Of a DNA stretch of 64,000 nucleotides, positions 39,688 through 48,096 are shown one piece after another. Under the pieces are notes generated by a model that had not been told where the DNA came from, made no database searches, and saw nothing but the letters and a program-made list of their open reading frames with translations. Position 1 is the stretch's first letter. Each line of letters starts with the position of its first letter. Where the stretch lies: contig NZ_JXYA01000032.1 in the NCBI RefSeq assembly GCF_000967655.1, positions 1 to 64,000 of the forward strand. The letters are read 5' to 3'. Source of the DNA: Pseudoalteromonas rubra. GTDB taxonomy: Bacteria; Pseudomonadota; Gammaproteobacteria; Enterobacterales; Alteromonadaceae. Both the position numbers and the translations under genes were made by a program.

Positions 39688-40530
39688 ATGAACACCAAAC
39701 TAATTGGGTGGCTTCTGCTGGCGTGCCTGTGCCAGCTGCAATACACCTATGCAAACCCCACCCCTGCCGTGCAACTGGCCAAAGTATACCAGGCACAGCG
39801 GCCGGTCACGCATTACCTCAGTAGCGAAAAATTCGATGGCGTCAGAGCTATCTGGAATGGCAGGCAGCTGCTAACCCGTAGTGGCCAGCCTATTAATGCC
39901 CCGCAGTGGTTTACCTCAGCTTTACCGGATATCGCGCTCGATGGAGAGCTATGGGCCGGGTATGCGCGCTTTGAGTTTGTCAGTGCGGTGGTGCGTCGTC
40001 ATCGGGCATCGGAGCAGGACTGGCGCAAGGTGCAGTATCTGATCTTTGATGCACCGGATATTGCAGGCCCCTTTGTGCAGCGCTATCAGGCTTATAGCCG
40101 GCTGATCAAGACGCTTGGGCAGCCACATATTCGTGCGGTCAAACAACATCATTTTGCCACCAAGGCTGAGCTGGATGACTTTTTTGCGCAGGTTTTGGCA
40201 CGCGGTGGCGAAGGGGTGATGCTGCATGAGCGCCAGGCGGTCCACCAAAGCGGCCGAAGCTCGGCAATCCTGAAATATAAACCCTACTTTGACGCCGAGG
40301 CGCAAGTGATTGCGCATCTGCCAGGCAAAGGCAAATACCAGGGCATGATGGGAGCCATCCGGGTTAAAACTCCTGAGGGGATTGAATTTAAGATTGGCAC
40401 CGGCTTTAGTGACGCGCAGCGCCGCGAGCCGCCTCCGATTGGCAGTCAGGTGACTTACCGTTATCAGGGAGTCACGAAATTTGGCAAGCCCAGGTTTGCG
40501 CGCTTTTTGCGTGTCAGGCAGCCTTTGTAA
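39688..40530 (+). CDS. Exported ATP-dependent DNA ligase of the LigE type
   Basis: A 280-residue minimal ATP-dependent DNA ligase that seals nicks. The N-terminus (MNTKLIGWLLLACLCQLQYTYA) is a signal peptide, so the ligase is predicted to be periplasmic. The adenylated lysine is Lys48 in the KFDGVRA motif; ALDGELWAG near residue 88, GGEGVMLHE near 175 and ILKYKPY near 195 match later nucleotidyltransferase motifs, and a short OB domain follows (VTYRYQGVTKFGKPRFARFLR). It lacks extra DNA-binding domains, as LigE enzymes do. Periplasmic ligases have been linked to handling of incoming or extracellular DNA. AAGGAG precedes the ATG. Confidence 0.9.
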   Translation: MNTKLIGWLLLACLCQLQYTYANPTPAVQLAKVYQAQRPVTHYLSSEKFDGVRAIWNGRQLLTRSGQPINAPQWFTSALPDIALDGELWAGYARFEFVSAVVRRHRASEQDWRKVQYLIFDAPDIAGPFVQRYQAYSRLIKTLGQPHIRAVKQHHFATKAELDDFFAQVLARGGEGVMLHERQAVHQSGRSSAILKYKPYFDAEAQVIAHLPGKGKYQGMMGAIRVKTPEGIEFKIGTGFSDAQRREPPPIGSQVTYRYQGVTKFGKPRFARFLRVRQPL

Positions 40531-40621
40531 AAGGTGGGTGGCAATTCAGTTGCCCCAAGCTTTTACTTACCACCGCGCTGTGATACAGTGCGCGACCTTT
40601 TTTATGGTCGTGAGGTGACAA

Positions 40622-41986
40622 ATGATAGCTGGATTTGATTACGGTAGCTCTAATTGCGCAATCGGTGTGATGGATAACGATAACGTGACGCTGGTACCGC
40701 TGGATCAGGGCAAGCCCTACCTGCCGTCTACGCTGTACGCACTTCACAACAGCCTGGTGAGCGAGTATGTGGCGCATAATCTGGCGGGTTCTGCCCTGGC
40801 TGCGGATTATCAGAGCGCACGTAAACCCTTATTAAACAGTGCTGCGATGGCACGACGAGAGCTGGATTTAGCACCCGGTGAGCAAGGCGTATTTGTTGGT
40901 CAGCAGGCCATAGAAGAATATATTGCCTTTCCGGAAGAAGGGTATTTCGTCAAATCGCCCAAGTCTTTCTTTGGTGCCGTGGGTCTCAAGCCGGCGCAGC
41001 TGGCATTTTTTGAAGACATTGCTACGGCCATGATCATGGAATTGAAGCGTCGTGCTGAGCACCACTTGCAGCAACCGCTTAGCCACACAGTGATTGGTCG
41101 TCCGGTCAACTTTCAGGCCATTGGTGGGGAGCAAAGCAACCGCCAGGCGATAGATATCCTCACGACGGCCGCAAAGCGCGCGGGATTTAAAGAGGTGGCG
41201 TTTTTGTATGAGCCGCTGGCTGCGGGGATCGATTACGAGTCGCGGCTGGACCAGGATCAGCAGGTACTGGTAGTGGACATTGGCGGTGGTACCAGTGATT
41301 GCTCGTTTGTGCAGATGGGACCGGGTTTTCGCGATAAAGCTGATCGTAGCGCCGATTTTCTGGCTCACACCGGCAAGCGCATAGGCGGGAACGACCTGGA
41401 TATCGCGTTGGCTTTTCATACCCTGATGCCGGTTTGCGGTCTTGGCAGCCAGTTTACATCCGGCCTGCCGTTGCCAAACCCGCTGTTCTGGCAGGCATGC
41501 AAAATCAACGACATTCAGATGCAAAGTGATTTTTACAGCGCACAAATGCAGCGAGAGTTGAGCGGTATGCTCCGAGATGTTTGCGAGCCCGAAAAGCTTG
41601 AGCGATTACTGAAAATTCAGCGCAGTAAGATGACCCATCAATTTGTCCGTCAGGGCGAGCTGGCCAAAATCGCGTTATCCGATCAGGATTCACATAGCGC
41701 GCAGCTGGACTTCCTGGATAAGGCCCTGAGTGTCGACATCAGTGCACGGGAAATGGCTGAGTCGGTGGCCAGCTGTCTTGAGCAGGCAGCCGTGCTGGCT
41801 GAGCAGGCCATTGCGGATGCAGGCAGGCGTCCTGATGTGATTTATCTGACAGGCGGTAGCGCTCAGTCTCCGTTGTTAAAGCTCGCGCTGCAGCAACGTC
41901 TGGGCGACATTCCTATGGTCAATGGCGATAACTTCGGTAGTGTGACCGCTGGCCTGACCAAATGGGCCAGCCGTTTATATCAATAA
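40622..41986 (+). CDS. yegD: Hsp70-family protein YegD
   Basis: A 454-residue actin/Hsp70-fold ATPase lacking most of the Hsp70 substrate-binding domain. It starts with the phosphate loop MIAGFDYGSSNCAIGV and has VVDIGGGTSDCSFV near residue 220 and VIYLTGGSAQSPLL near residue 405. It is an Hsp70-like protein of unknown client, present in many enterobacteria and marine gammaproteobacteria. GAGGTGAC precedes the ATG. It converges on mgsA. Confidence 0.93.
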   Translation: MIAGFDYGSSNCAIGVMDNDNVTLVPLDQGKPYLPSTLYALHNSLVSEYVAHNLAGSALAADYQSARKPLLNSAAMARRELDLAPGEQGVFVGQQAIEEYIAFPEEGYFVKSPKSFFGAVGLKPAQLAFFEDIATAMIMELKRRAEHHLQQPLSHTVIGRPVNFQAIGGEQSNRQAIDILTTAAKRAGFKEVAFLYEPLAAGIDYESRLDQDQQVLVVDIGGGTSDCSFVQMGPGFRDKADRSADFLAHTGKRIGGNDLDIALAFHTLMPVCGLGSQFTSGLPLPNPLFWQACKINDIQMQSDFYSAQMQRELSGMLRDVCEPEKLERLLKIQRSKMTHQFVRQGELAKIALSDQDSHSAQLDFLDKALSVDISAREMAESVASCLEQAAVLAEQAIADAGRRPDVIYLTGGSAQSPLLKLALQQRLGDIPMVNGDNFGSVTAGLTKWASRLYQ

Positions 41987-41996
41987 AAAACCGTTC

Positions 41997-42458
41997 TTAT
42001 AGCGCCAGGCGATCTGTCAGATATTGCTCGTAATCGGGCAGCTGGCGCTCAATGGGGGTGGTCATCATCATAGAAGACAACAACATATCTGCGGTCGTTT
42101 CATTACAGGCAACGGGGATGTTCCACACCGCGGCCAGCCTCAGTAGTGCCTTAACGTCCGGGTCGTGCGGCTGTGAAGCGAGCGGATCCCAGAAGAAAAT
42201 CAGCATATGGATTTCATTTTCAGCGATTTTGGCGCCGATCTGCTGATCGCCGCCCATCGGACCACTGAGCAGCTTAGTGACCGCTAACCCCGAGGTTTTT
42301 TCTATGAGGTTACCGGTTGTCCCCGTGGCGTACAGTTGATGCACAGCAAGCTTGTCCAGGTGTGACTGACACCAGCTTACCATGGCCTGCTTTTTGCCAT
42401 CGTGCGCAACCAGCGCGATGCGTTTTTTAGCCGGAATGACCTGCGACTTGGTATCCAT
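41997..42458 (-). CDS. mgsA: Methylglyoxal synthase
   Basis: Turns dihydroxyacetone phosphate into methylglyoxal and phosphate, a bypass used when sugar phosphates build up. The 153-residue protein has the family segments IALVAHDGKK near residue 14, LYATGTTGNLIEK near 42, LSGPMGGDQQIGA near 64 with the catalytic Asp, and FFWDPLASQPHDPDVKALLR near 88. GAGGTAAG precedes the ATG. It follows the LysE-type exporter gene by seven bases, so they are probably cotranscribed. Confidence 0.95.
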   Translation of the reverse strand: MDTKSQVIPAKKRIALVAHDGKKQAMVSWCQSHLDKLAVHQLYATGTTGNLIEKTSGLAVTKLLSGPMGGDQQIGAKIAENEIHMLIFFWDPLASQPHDPDVKALLRLAAVWNIPVACNETTADMLLSSMMMTTPIERQLPDYEQYLTDRLAL

Positions 42459-42465
42459 ACTTACC

Positions 42466-43101
42466 TCATAATAATAAATTAATAGCCAGTGCGATAAAGA
42501 TAAAGGCAGAGATCCTGTCTATCCAAATGGGTGCACTGGGGTGAGCGCGAAAATAACCGGCGATTTTATCGCCGCTGTAAACATACACACAATCAATGGG
42601 AAAGGCCAGAATTGGGTAGAGTAAACCGAACATGGCAAGTTGTACTGTGGTTGATGTGCTCAGGCTCTGATCGACAAATTGGGGAATAAACGCAATAAAG
42701 AACAAAGCAACCTTAGGGTTTAGTACTTCGGTCATCATCGCCTGAAACATCACATTTTGCTGCTTTTTATTACTGACGTGGGGTTTTTCATCATCGCACT
42801 CATTCGACTTGGACAGGGTATCTTTAAAAGTACGTATACCCAAATAGGCAAGATAAGCGGCACCTAAGTATTGTACTGTGGTATACGCCGTCTCAGATGC
42901 TTTGAGAATGGCCGACAAGCCAATCACGGCAAATAGCGTGTGTATAACGCCTCCCAGGGCAAAGCCAAATGCGCTCTGCATACCGGCTGCGCGACCATTG
43001 GTAAAGGTCTGAGCCATTAAAAACGCATTTGAAGGACCTGGAGCAACGGCAATAATAAAGCTGGCAAATAGAAAGGAGGCGAGTAATTCGGGGTTCAGCA
43101 T
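42466..43101 (-). CDS. LysE/RhtB family exporter
   Basis: A 211-residue inner-membrane protein with about six hydrophobic segments. The N-terminal motif FIIAVAPGPSNAFLMAQTFTNGR is diagnostic of the LysE/RhtB amino-acid exporter family. The substrate is unknown. It lies seven bases upstream of mgsA in the same direction. Confidence 0.9.
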   Translation of the reverse strand: MLNPELLASFLFASFIIAVAPGPSNAFLMAQTFTNGRAAGMQSAFGFALGGVIHTLFAVIGLSAILKASETAYTTVQYLGAAYLAYLGIRTFKDTLSKSNECDDEKPHVSNKKQQNVMFQAMMTEVLNPKVALFFIAFIPQFVDQSLSTSTTVQLAMFGLLYPILAFPIDCVYVYSGDKIAGYFRAHPSAPIWIDRISAFIFIALAINLLL

Positions 43102-43159
43102 GACGTGCTCTGTTTGGTATTGTTGCGCTTAGTGTAACCAGCTTAAAGAAAAAAGCCCA

Positions 43160-43190
43160 TAAAAAATGCGGACATATGCCCGCATAAAAA
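43160..43190 (-). terminator. Terminator of the subtilase gene
   Basis: Stem ATGCGGGCATATGTCCGCAT at 43166-43185 (minus reading, arms of six or more pairs) followed on the minus strand by a run of six T. A-runs on the other side make it usable in both directions. Confidence 0.7.
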
Positions 43191-43273
43191 AGTAAATCTT
43201 GGTTGGGAGATACCAACTTTGTCAGGTGTTCAGGCGCATATTAATCTTGCACCATCACACAGACATTTTGGTA

Positions 43274-45091
43274 TCAGAACACAACAGTCTGAGTCTCAGA
43301 GCAAGCCGATGTGCTGCCTTGCTCACAAACCTGGTAAGTGTAGCTACCGCCACCTTTGCCACTGATGCTATCTGTGTAGCTATTATCATTGCTGGTTGTG
43401 ACAATCTTGCTACCGTTACGGAAAATATCTACCTGAGATGTAGAGGCACCTTGCCAGTTCAGGTCAACATATTTGCTGCCTTTTGATTTGTACCCGTTGG
43501 CTGTTAGTTGCAGGTCGCCACCATTACCGCCACCGGCACAGCCATTGGCAGTCAGATACGCATCTGCGTCTGCTGCTTTAACAATGCCGTAGCCAAAGTA
43601 CACATCTTTACCTGCCGCTCCGCTATCTTGCGCCGTTGCTTTGAGTGCCGCACGGATTTCCTGACCAGTACACTCTGGGTGGTTTGACCAAACCAGGGCT
43701 GCAATACCCGATACAGCCGGTGTTGCCATTGATGTGCCGCTCATCAGGCCATAATCCGATGTGCCAATCACAATGCTTGCGCTGGAAGATGCCAGCAGGG
43801 CGGTGCGGTCTTCAAATGCGGCGCCAATTGCCGGGATGCTGGTGGTATTGGTATCACCCAGTGTGCCGTACAGCATGCCTGCTTCATTATTGATAATAAT
43901 AGCGCCGATGCCGCCTGAGTTTTCACAGTTAGCGACTTTGTCGTGGAAAGAAATATTGCCCCGGTCAATCAGACAAACTTTGCCACTGGCACCGGCGTCG
44001 GTCGCTTCCGCTGTGCCCATAAAGTATACGGATGCAGTAACGCTACCACTGTTTTCCATCGCGGATGAAGCGAATGCTGTGCCGTCAACGCTCAGGCTGG
44101 ATGAGGTTGCCAGGCCTGCCGGGTAAGTAGATAGGGTATCCACGCCACCAGCCGTGACTTCAACACATGTAGTCTCATCTTCACCGGCATTTTTCCCTTT
44201 GCCACTTTGACAGCTTGGGAACTGAGAAAAGTCAGCAATGTTATTGTCGGCATCATTTGCACCCACCATCATGACTGACGGGTAGCCCGCCGGGTAAGAG
44301 CGTACATTGTTACCATCGTTACCTGCTGCCGCAACCACCAGGCCGCCCGCATTATTAAAGCTGACGAAGGCATTTTCTTCGGTGCTGTTTGCGCCGCCGC
44401 CACCCAGACTCATGCTGATGATGTTGGCACCTGCCTGGCTACACAAGTTGGCTGCGTGAGCCAAGTCTGAAGAGTAACCCCAGCCCTCAGCGTTGAATAC
44501 TTTAATGATGTGCATGTCTACACCGGGTGCCATACCAATCACACCGATGTTATTATCCGCAGCACCCACAGTACCGGCTACGTGTGTGCCATGTGGGCCA
44601 CCATGCTCATACCAGTTACCCGTACCAGAGTCATTGTCTCCCGTGATGTTACCCCAGATAAAGTCCGGGTTTGACATGTCCAGACCTGAGTCGATAACGC
44701 AGACTTTCATGCCGGCATTGGCGTCAAAGGTCACCTGGTTGGCCTGTGACTGATAATACGCATAAGGAGCAACCTGTTGCTGCATCGGGTCACCGGCATC
44801 ATCGTTGTATAAACCCATTAGCTGACGTTTTTGATCTACTTCAATCAGTTTGATGTGCGGGTTGTTCAGCAGCCCCTTCACTTCACTGAGTTCTTTGCCG
44901 CTAAAAGTGGCAGCCAGGAAGCCATCACCATCAATGTGCAGCTCTGCTCCCATCTTTTTAGCCAGGGCTTTGACTACGCCCTTCTTGCTGTTATCTACCT
45001 GGATGATGTATCTGTCGTCGCTGGCTTGTGCGGTGGCGGCTGCGCACAGGCCGGCCAGTAGGAGTGAGGTTGTAAACTTGTTGAATTTCAT
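43274..45091 (-). CDS. Secreted S8 subtilisin-like protease with PA insert
   Basis: A 605-residue secreted serine protease. In order: signal peptide (cleavage after AQA, residue 23), an I9-type propeptide (about 26-90), a catalytic domain with Asp134 in VIDSGLD, His167 in HGTHVAG and Ser in MSGTSMATP near residue 452, a protease-associated insert (about 330-430, with VCLIDRGNISFHDKVANCE) and a C-terminal beta-sandwich resembling a fibronectin type III domain (about 520-605). This layout is common among exoproteases of marine Pseudoalteromonas that degrade protein in the environment. Several Cys pairs suggest disulfides. Confidence 0.95.
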   Translation of the reverse strand: MKFNKFTTSLLLAGLCAAATAQASDDRYIIQVDNSKKGVVKALAKKMGAELHIDGDGFLAATFSGKELSEVKGLLNNPHIKLIEVDQKRQLMGLYNDDAGDPMQQQVAPYAYYQSQANQVTFDANAGMKVCVIDSGLDMSNPDFIWGNITGDNDSGTGNWYEHGGPHGTHVAGTVGAADNNIGVIGMAPGVDMHIIKVFNAEGWGYSSDLAHAANLCSQAGANIISMSLGGGGANSTEENAFVSFNNAGGLVVAAAGNDGNNVRSYPAGYPSVMMVGANDADNNIADFSQFPSCQSGKGKNAGEDETTCVEVTAGGVDTLSTYPAGLATSSSLSVDGTAFASSAMENSGSVTASVYFMGTAEATDAGASGKVCLIDRGNISFHDKVANCENSGGIGAIIINNEAGMLYGTLGDTNTTSIPAIGAAFEDRTALLASSSASIVIGTSDYGLMSGTSMATPAVSGIAALVWSNHPECTGQEIRAALKATAQDSGAAGKDVYFGYGIVKAADADAYLTANGCAGGGNGGDLQLTANGYKSKGSKYVDLNWQGASTSQVDIFRNGSKIVTTSNDNSYTDSISGKGGGSYTYQVCEQGSTSACSETQTVVF

Positions 45092-45307
45092 TCTTGTTAT
45101 CTCTTGGTTTTAATTATTTTAACTTGGTTACATTGCTAACTCTTGGTTAACTGCAATTAAGATAAACGTAATATTGCGCTAACGTAAAGAAGTATTTTCC
45201 CTACAAGATGGAACTTTTAGGAATTAATTATTCTCTATTTAGAATGAAATAGTATGAGTGGAAGTCCGGAAGGGTAGATTAATTATTCTTTTTTATAAAT
45301 GAAAATT

Positions 45308-45351
45308 GGTATCATTATCTATTTAGTGCCTAAATTGAGAATAATGATACC
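45308..45351. terminator. Long AT-rich hairpin downstream of the efflux pump gene
   Basis: Perfect 11-bp inverted repeat GGTATCATTAT / ATAATGATACC with a 22-base spacer that itself can pair (ATTTAG, TGC, CTAAAT). A T-rich run follows on both strands. It probably ends the bcr-type transcript. Confidence 0.5.
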
Positions 45352-45370
45352 GTTTTTATTGTGCTCGATA

Positions 45371-46549
45371 TCAGGCTGGACTATGCAAGTTATCTTTGCA
45401 GCGACTAAACAGCAGGCATAAAAAAGGCAACCCGAGCAGCAGGTGCACAGCTAACTGTTGCGGGGCTGGCAACGCCAGTGGCTGGCTGAGCATAGCCAGT
45501 AACCCGGCGCCACTCATTTGCATCACCCCTATCAGCGCCGATGCCGTGCCAGCCTGGTTGGCAAAGGGCGCCAGTGCATTGCCTGCCGCGGCACCCAGTG
45601 TAAAAGCAAACCCGACAGATGCCAGATACATGGGCAGCAGATATGCCAGAGGGTGGCTGTGTGGCGCGAGCAGCAGTAACACGCCGCCAAGAGTAAACAA
45701 GCTCAGGCCAAACCGCAGCGCCTGTTGTGAATTACGTTTAATGAAATGCGGCGCGATAAAGCTGGCAGCAATGCTGATGGCGGCATTGATGGTAAACCAC
45801 ATGGTAAATTCCTCAACCGGGCGCCCCAGTTGTGTCATGAGCCAGCCGGGGGCACCAACCACGAACACCAGCATAGCGGCCATACCAACCATAGTAATAC
45901 AGGCGTTGAACATAAACTGGGGGCTGCTCAGCATAGGCCTGAAGCGACGTAAATCAAGCAGGTGGCCTGAGTATACTGTGCTTTCGGGTTTGGTTTCCCG
46001 ATACAGCGCCAGCACCAGAATCAGGCCGATGGCAGCAAAGCCACTCAAAAAGGTAAAGTTACTGCGCCAGCCAAATTCCAGGGTCAGCCAGGCGCCCAGG
46101 ATCGGTGCCAGCGCCGGAATAAAGCACACTATGCCGTTAAGATACGTGATCATCTGGCCACTGCCTTTATGGCCAAAGCTGTCCCGGACAATGGCAAATG
46201 CACTGACAAAGGTGGCGCAAGCGCCTAAGCCCTGTAACACGCGCGCGACCATGATCCAGTGCCACTCATCCAGCAAAGTGGCCAGCAGCGCGCCACTGCC
46301 AAAGAGTAAAATCCCGGACAGAGCAACCGGGCGTCGGCCATACTTATCGGCCAGAGGTCCTGCAAGTAACTGGCCCAGACCCACAGCCAGCATATAGATA
46401 CCGACGGTTTGCTGGATCTGTGCTTCACTCACAGCCAGGTCTTGTTGCATATTAACGAAGGCGGGTAAATACAAATCGATCCCCAGTGGACAAAACACCA
46501 CCAGTAGAGCGAGTATAAAAATCAATAGTTTGCTGGTTTTTTGCTGCAT
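45371..46549 (-). CDS. Bcr/CflA-type MFS drug efflux transporter
   Basis: A 392-residue major facilitator with twelve hydrophobic segments. Motif A GQLLAGPLADKYGRRPVALSG near residue 58 and the start FCPLGIDLYLPAF are typical of the Bcr/CflA drug-resistance group. The strong AAGGAG before the ATG supports the start. It lies downstream of the pig cluster in the same direction but beyond a terminator, so it probably has its own promoter. A role in exporting prodigiosin or the nearby peptide is possible but not shown. Confidence 0.92.
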   Translation of the reverse strand: MQQKTSKLLIFILALLVVFCPLGIDLYLPAFVNMQQDLAVSEAQIQQTVGIYMLAVGLGQLLAGPLADKYGRRPVALSGILLFGSGALLATLLDEWHWIMVARVLQGLGACATFVSAFAIVRDSFGHKGSGQMITYLNGIVCFIPALAPILGAWLTLEFGWRSNFTFLSGFAAIGLILVLALYRETKPESTVYSGHLLDLRRFRPMLSSPQFMFNACITMVGMAAMLVFVVGAPGWLMTQLGRPVEEFTMWFTINAAISIAASFIAPHFIKRNSQQALRFGLSLFTLGGVLLLLAPHSHPLAYLLPMYLASVGFAFTLGAAAGNALAPFANQAGTASALIGVMQMSGAGLLAMLSQPLALPAPQQLAVHLLLGLPFLCLLFSRCKDNLHSPA

Positions 46550-46641
46550 GCTGTCTCCTTAGTGGCGGGTATTGTAGGGAAGCTAAGAAAAAAAGACAGG
46601 ACAAAGCGCCGGGATCAGACAAATTTCTGTGTAGTGGACAC

Positions 46642-46667
46642 AAAAAAGCCGACCTATGCGTCGGCTT
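46642..46667 (-). terminator. Terminator after the small peptide gene (end of pig region)
   Basis: Stem AAGCCGAC, loop GCATAG, GTCGGCTT on the minus strand followed by six T. It lies about 45 bases after the stop of the 66-residue peptide gene. Confidence 0.88.
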
Positions 46668-46710
46668 GATTACTGACTGAACTTCAGTATTTGTATCTAG
46701 CTATGGAGAT

Positions 46711-46911
46711 TCAGGCAGTACAAATACTTTCAGCTGAGTTTTTGATTGCGCCCGCGCCAGCGATGGCATTGGCAGTACAGATACTCTCTTCTGTATTATC
46801 GATTTCTTTGCCTCGGGTGCGTCGACCACCTGCGATATTAGCGGTCATCAGTACCGGTAAGCGCGTGGTGTCTTTAGACAGCATTTTGATGTGTTTTTTA
46901 GTGAGCTTCAT
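46711..46911 (-). CDS. Candidate RiPP precursor peptide
   Basis: A 66-residue peptide just after pigM and before a strong terminator. The first 27 residues are basic and leader-like (MKLTKKHIKMLSKD, then LPVLMTANIA) and end in Gly28-Gly29, like double-glycine leaders of ribosomal peptide natural products. After this comes a charged stretch (RRTRGKEIDNTE) and a Ser/Thr/Cys/Ala/Gly-rich tail in which ESICTA occurs twice, at residues 42-47 and 61-66, a 19-residue period that is also visible as a DNA repeat. The ribosome binding site TAAGGA stands eight bases before the ATG. No modifying enzyme or peptidase-transporter of a known RiPP class is adjacent. The gene reality is well supported; the RiPP call is inference. 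Confidence 0.7.
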   Translation of the reverse strand: MKLTKKHIKMLSKDTTRLPVLMTANIAGGRRTRGKEIDNTEESICTANAIAGAGAIKNSAESICTA

Positions 46912-46953
46912 TCTATTTTCCTTATTTAGCTGTTTTTCTTTTTGTGCCTGTTT

Positions 46954-46982
46954 GTTTTATCTCAAAATTTTAAATTAGGCAA
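46954..46982 (-). promoter_or_regulatory. Possible promoter of the small peptide gene
   Basis: On the minus strand TTGCCT and TAAAAC are separated by 17 bases inside the AT-rich gap after pigM. This would let the peptide gene be transcribed apart from the pig operon. Confidence 0.35.
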
Positions 46983-47013
46983 ATGTTTGTTTTTTGTTCT
47001 GGTTTTGTTGTGC

Positions 47014-48096
47014 TCATCGCCCAGTGGTCCTGGGCTGGACCTGGCCATGGGTATCTGAGACCAGAATGCTCTGCCAGTGCCGCCTCGGAGCCGGGCTGCC
47101 AGACTCATTTGGCTCGCCAAATCGGGCAAAGAAAACCGGCAGCTCTGCCTGGCTCAGGCTCTTGGCCAAAGCTTGCCTGGCGTTGTCGTGTTGCACCAGC
47201 ACGCTGATCGGGTGCATGGCCCAGCCCCATTGTTGTAGCCTGAGCCACATAGCGCCCAACCCTAACCCGGCGCGAAACAAGGCCTCATCGCCTTCCTTCG
47301 TGGTGCTCAGTGCCAGATACTGTGGCCCCGCTTCAACCAGCTCCGCCAGACCCTGCGCCATCTTGCCTGGTAACCCCAGTAACTTGTTTAAGCCACTCAG
47401 TCGCGGATGAAATGCCACTTTAAAAAAGGTTTTAAAACCGCCAGAGACAGGTCCAAATAGGTTGTGCAGATAGAACCCGTCTTCATACTGGCGACGTTCA
47501 TCAAAGCGAATATAGCTGTAGGTTTCACGCCAGGCGGCCCGGTTGGCAAAATCCAGTCCTGCATAGGTCTGCGTCAGCTTTGCCAGTGCCTTGCCATGGG
47601 TGTGCTGATAATAAATGCCCAGCGTAATGGGGTAGGGTTTCAGTAATGTGTTCAGCTCGCTGTGTTGCTGCGCACTGAGCGCTGTATTGCGATAGGCAGA
47701 GCGCACGGTGTGGCGTTGTTGCAGCTGTTCAGACAGGCTGGCAAAGGCGCTTTGCTGTTGGGGTTGCTCTGGGCCAGGCATAAAGCGAATGAGGGCCCTG
47801 TCTTCGCCAGCTAAAGCCTGTTGTTCTTGTGCATCGCACCAGCGCCAGTGTAGCGGGTAGCCACGCAGACGCACCAGTTGCTCAAGAAAATGGAAAAAAA
47901 TCCCACAGCTGAGCAGCATTTCACGTTCCAAAGAGGGCAGTCCGGTCAGTTTGCGGCGCTGATCAATGGCCAGATAGCCACAGTGGATCACGGGATCAAA
48001 GTGCACCGTCCAGGGCTGACAGTTATGCGAAGAAGGTGCCAGACGTGCCAGTTGAATGGCCTCTGCCAGCGCGTGTTCAAAGGTACAATGGGTCAT
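47014..48096 (-). CDS. pigM: Prodigiosin biosynthesis oxidoreductase PigM
   Basis: Oxidises 4-hydroxy-2,2'-bipyrrole-5-methanol to the aldehyde HBC on the bipyrrole branch. The 360-residue protein is of the nitroreductase type: RLAPSSHNCQPW at residues 18-29 matches the FMN-binding N-terminal motif, and the C-terminal GLGLGAMWLRLQQWGWAMHPISV matches the second half of the fold. The start overlaps pigL by 20 bases, so translation is probably coupled. It is the last recognised pig gene in this window. Confidence 0.93.
   Translation of the reverse strand: MTHCTFEHALAEAIQLARLAPSSHNCQPWTVHFDPVIHCGYLAIDQRRKLTGLPSLEREMLLSCGIFFHFLEQLVRLRGYPLHWRWCDAQEQQALAGEDRALIRFMPGPEQPQQQSAFASLSEQLQQRHTVRSAYRNTALSAQQHSELNTLLKPYPITLGIYYQHTHGKALAKLTQTYAGLDFANRAAWRETYSYIRFDERRQYEDGFYLHNLFGPVSGGFKTFFKVAFHPRLSGLNKLLGLPGKMAQGLAELVEAGPQYLALSTTKEGDEALFRAGLGLGAMWLRLQQWGWAMHPISVLVQHDNARQALAKSLSQAELPVFFARFGEPNESGSPAPRRHWQSILVSDTHGQVQPRTTGR

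Noticed and set aside
40868..41545. A 225-codon open frame on the minus strand
   Set aside because: It is antisense to yegD, which has clear Hsp70-fold motifs throughout.
45396..46397. A 333-codon open frame on the plus strand
   Set aside because: It lies wholly antisense to the well-supported Bcr/CflA transporter, has no ribosome binding site, and its composition is that of a reverse reading of membrane helices.
46691..46978. A 95-codon open frame on the plus strand opposite the small peptide gene
   Set aside because: It has no ribosome binding site. The minus-strand peptide has a good site, a leader-like start and a terminator.
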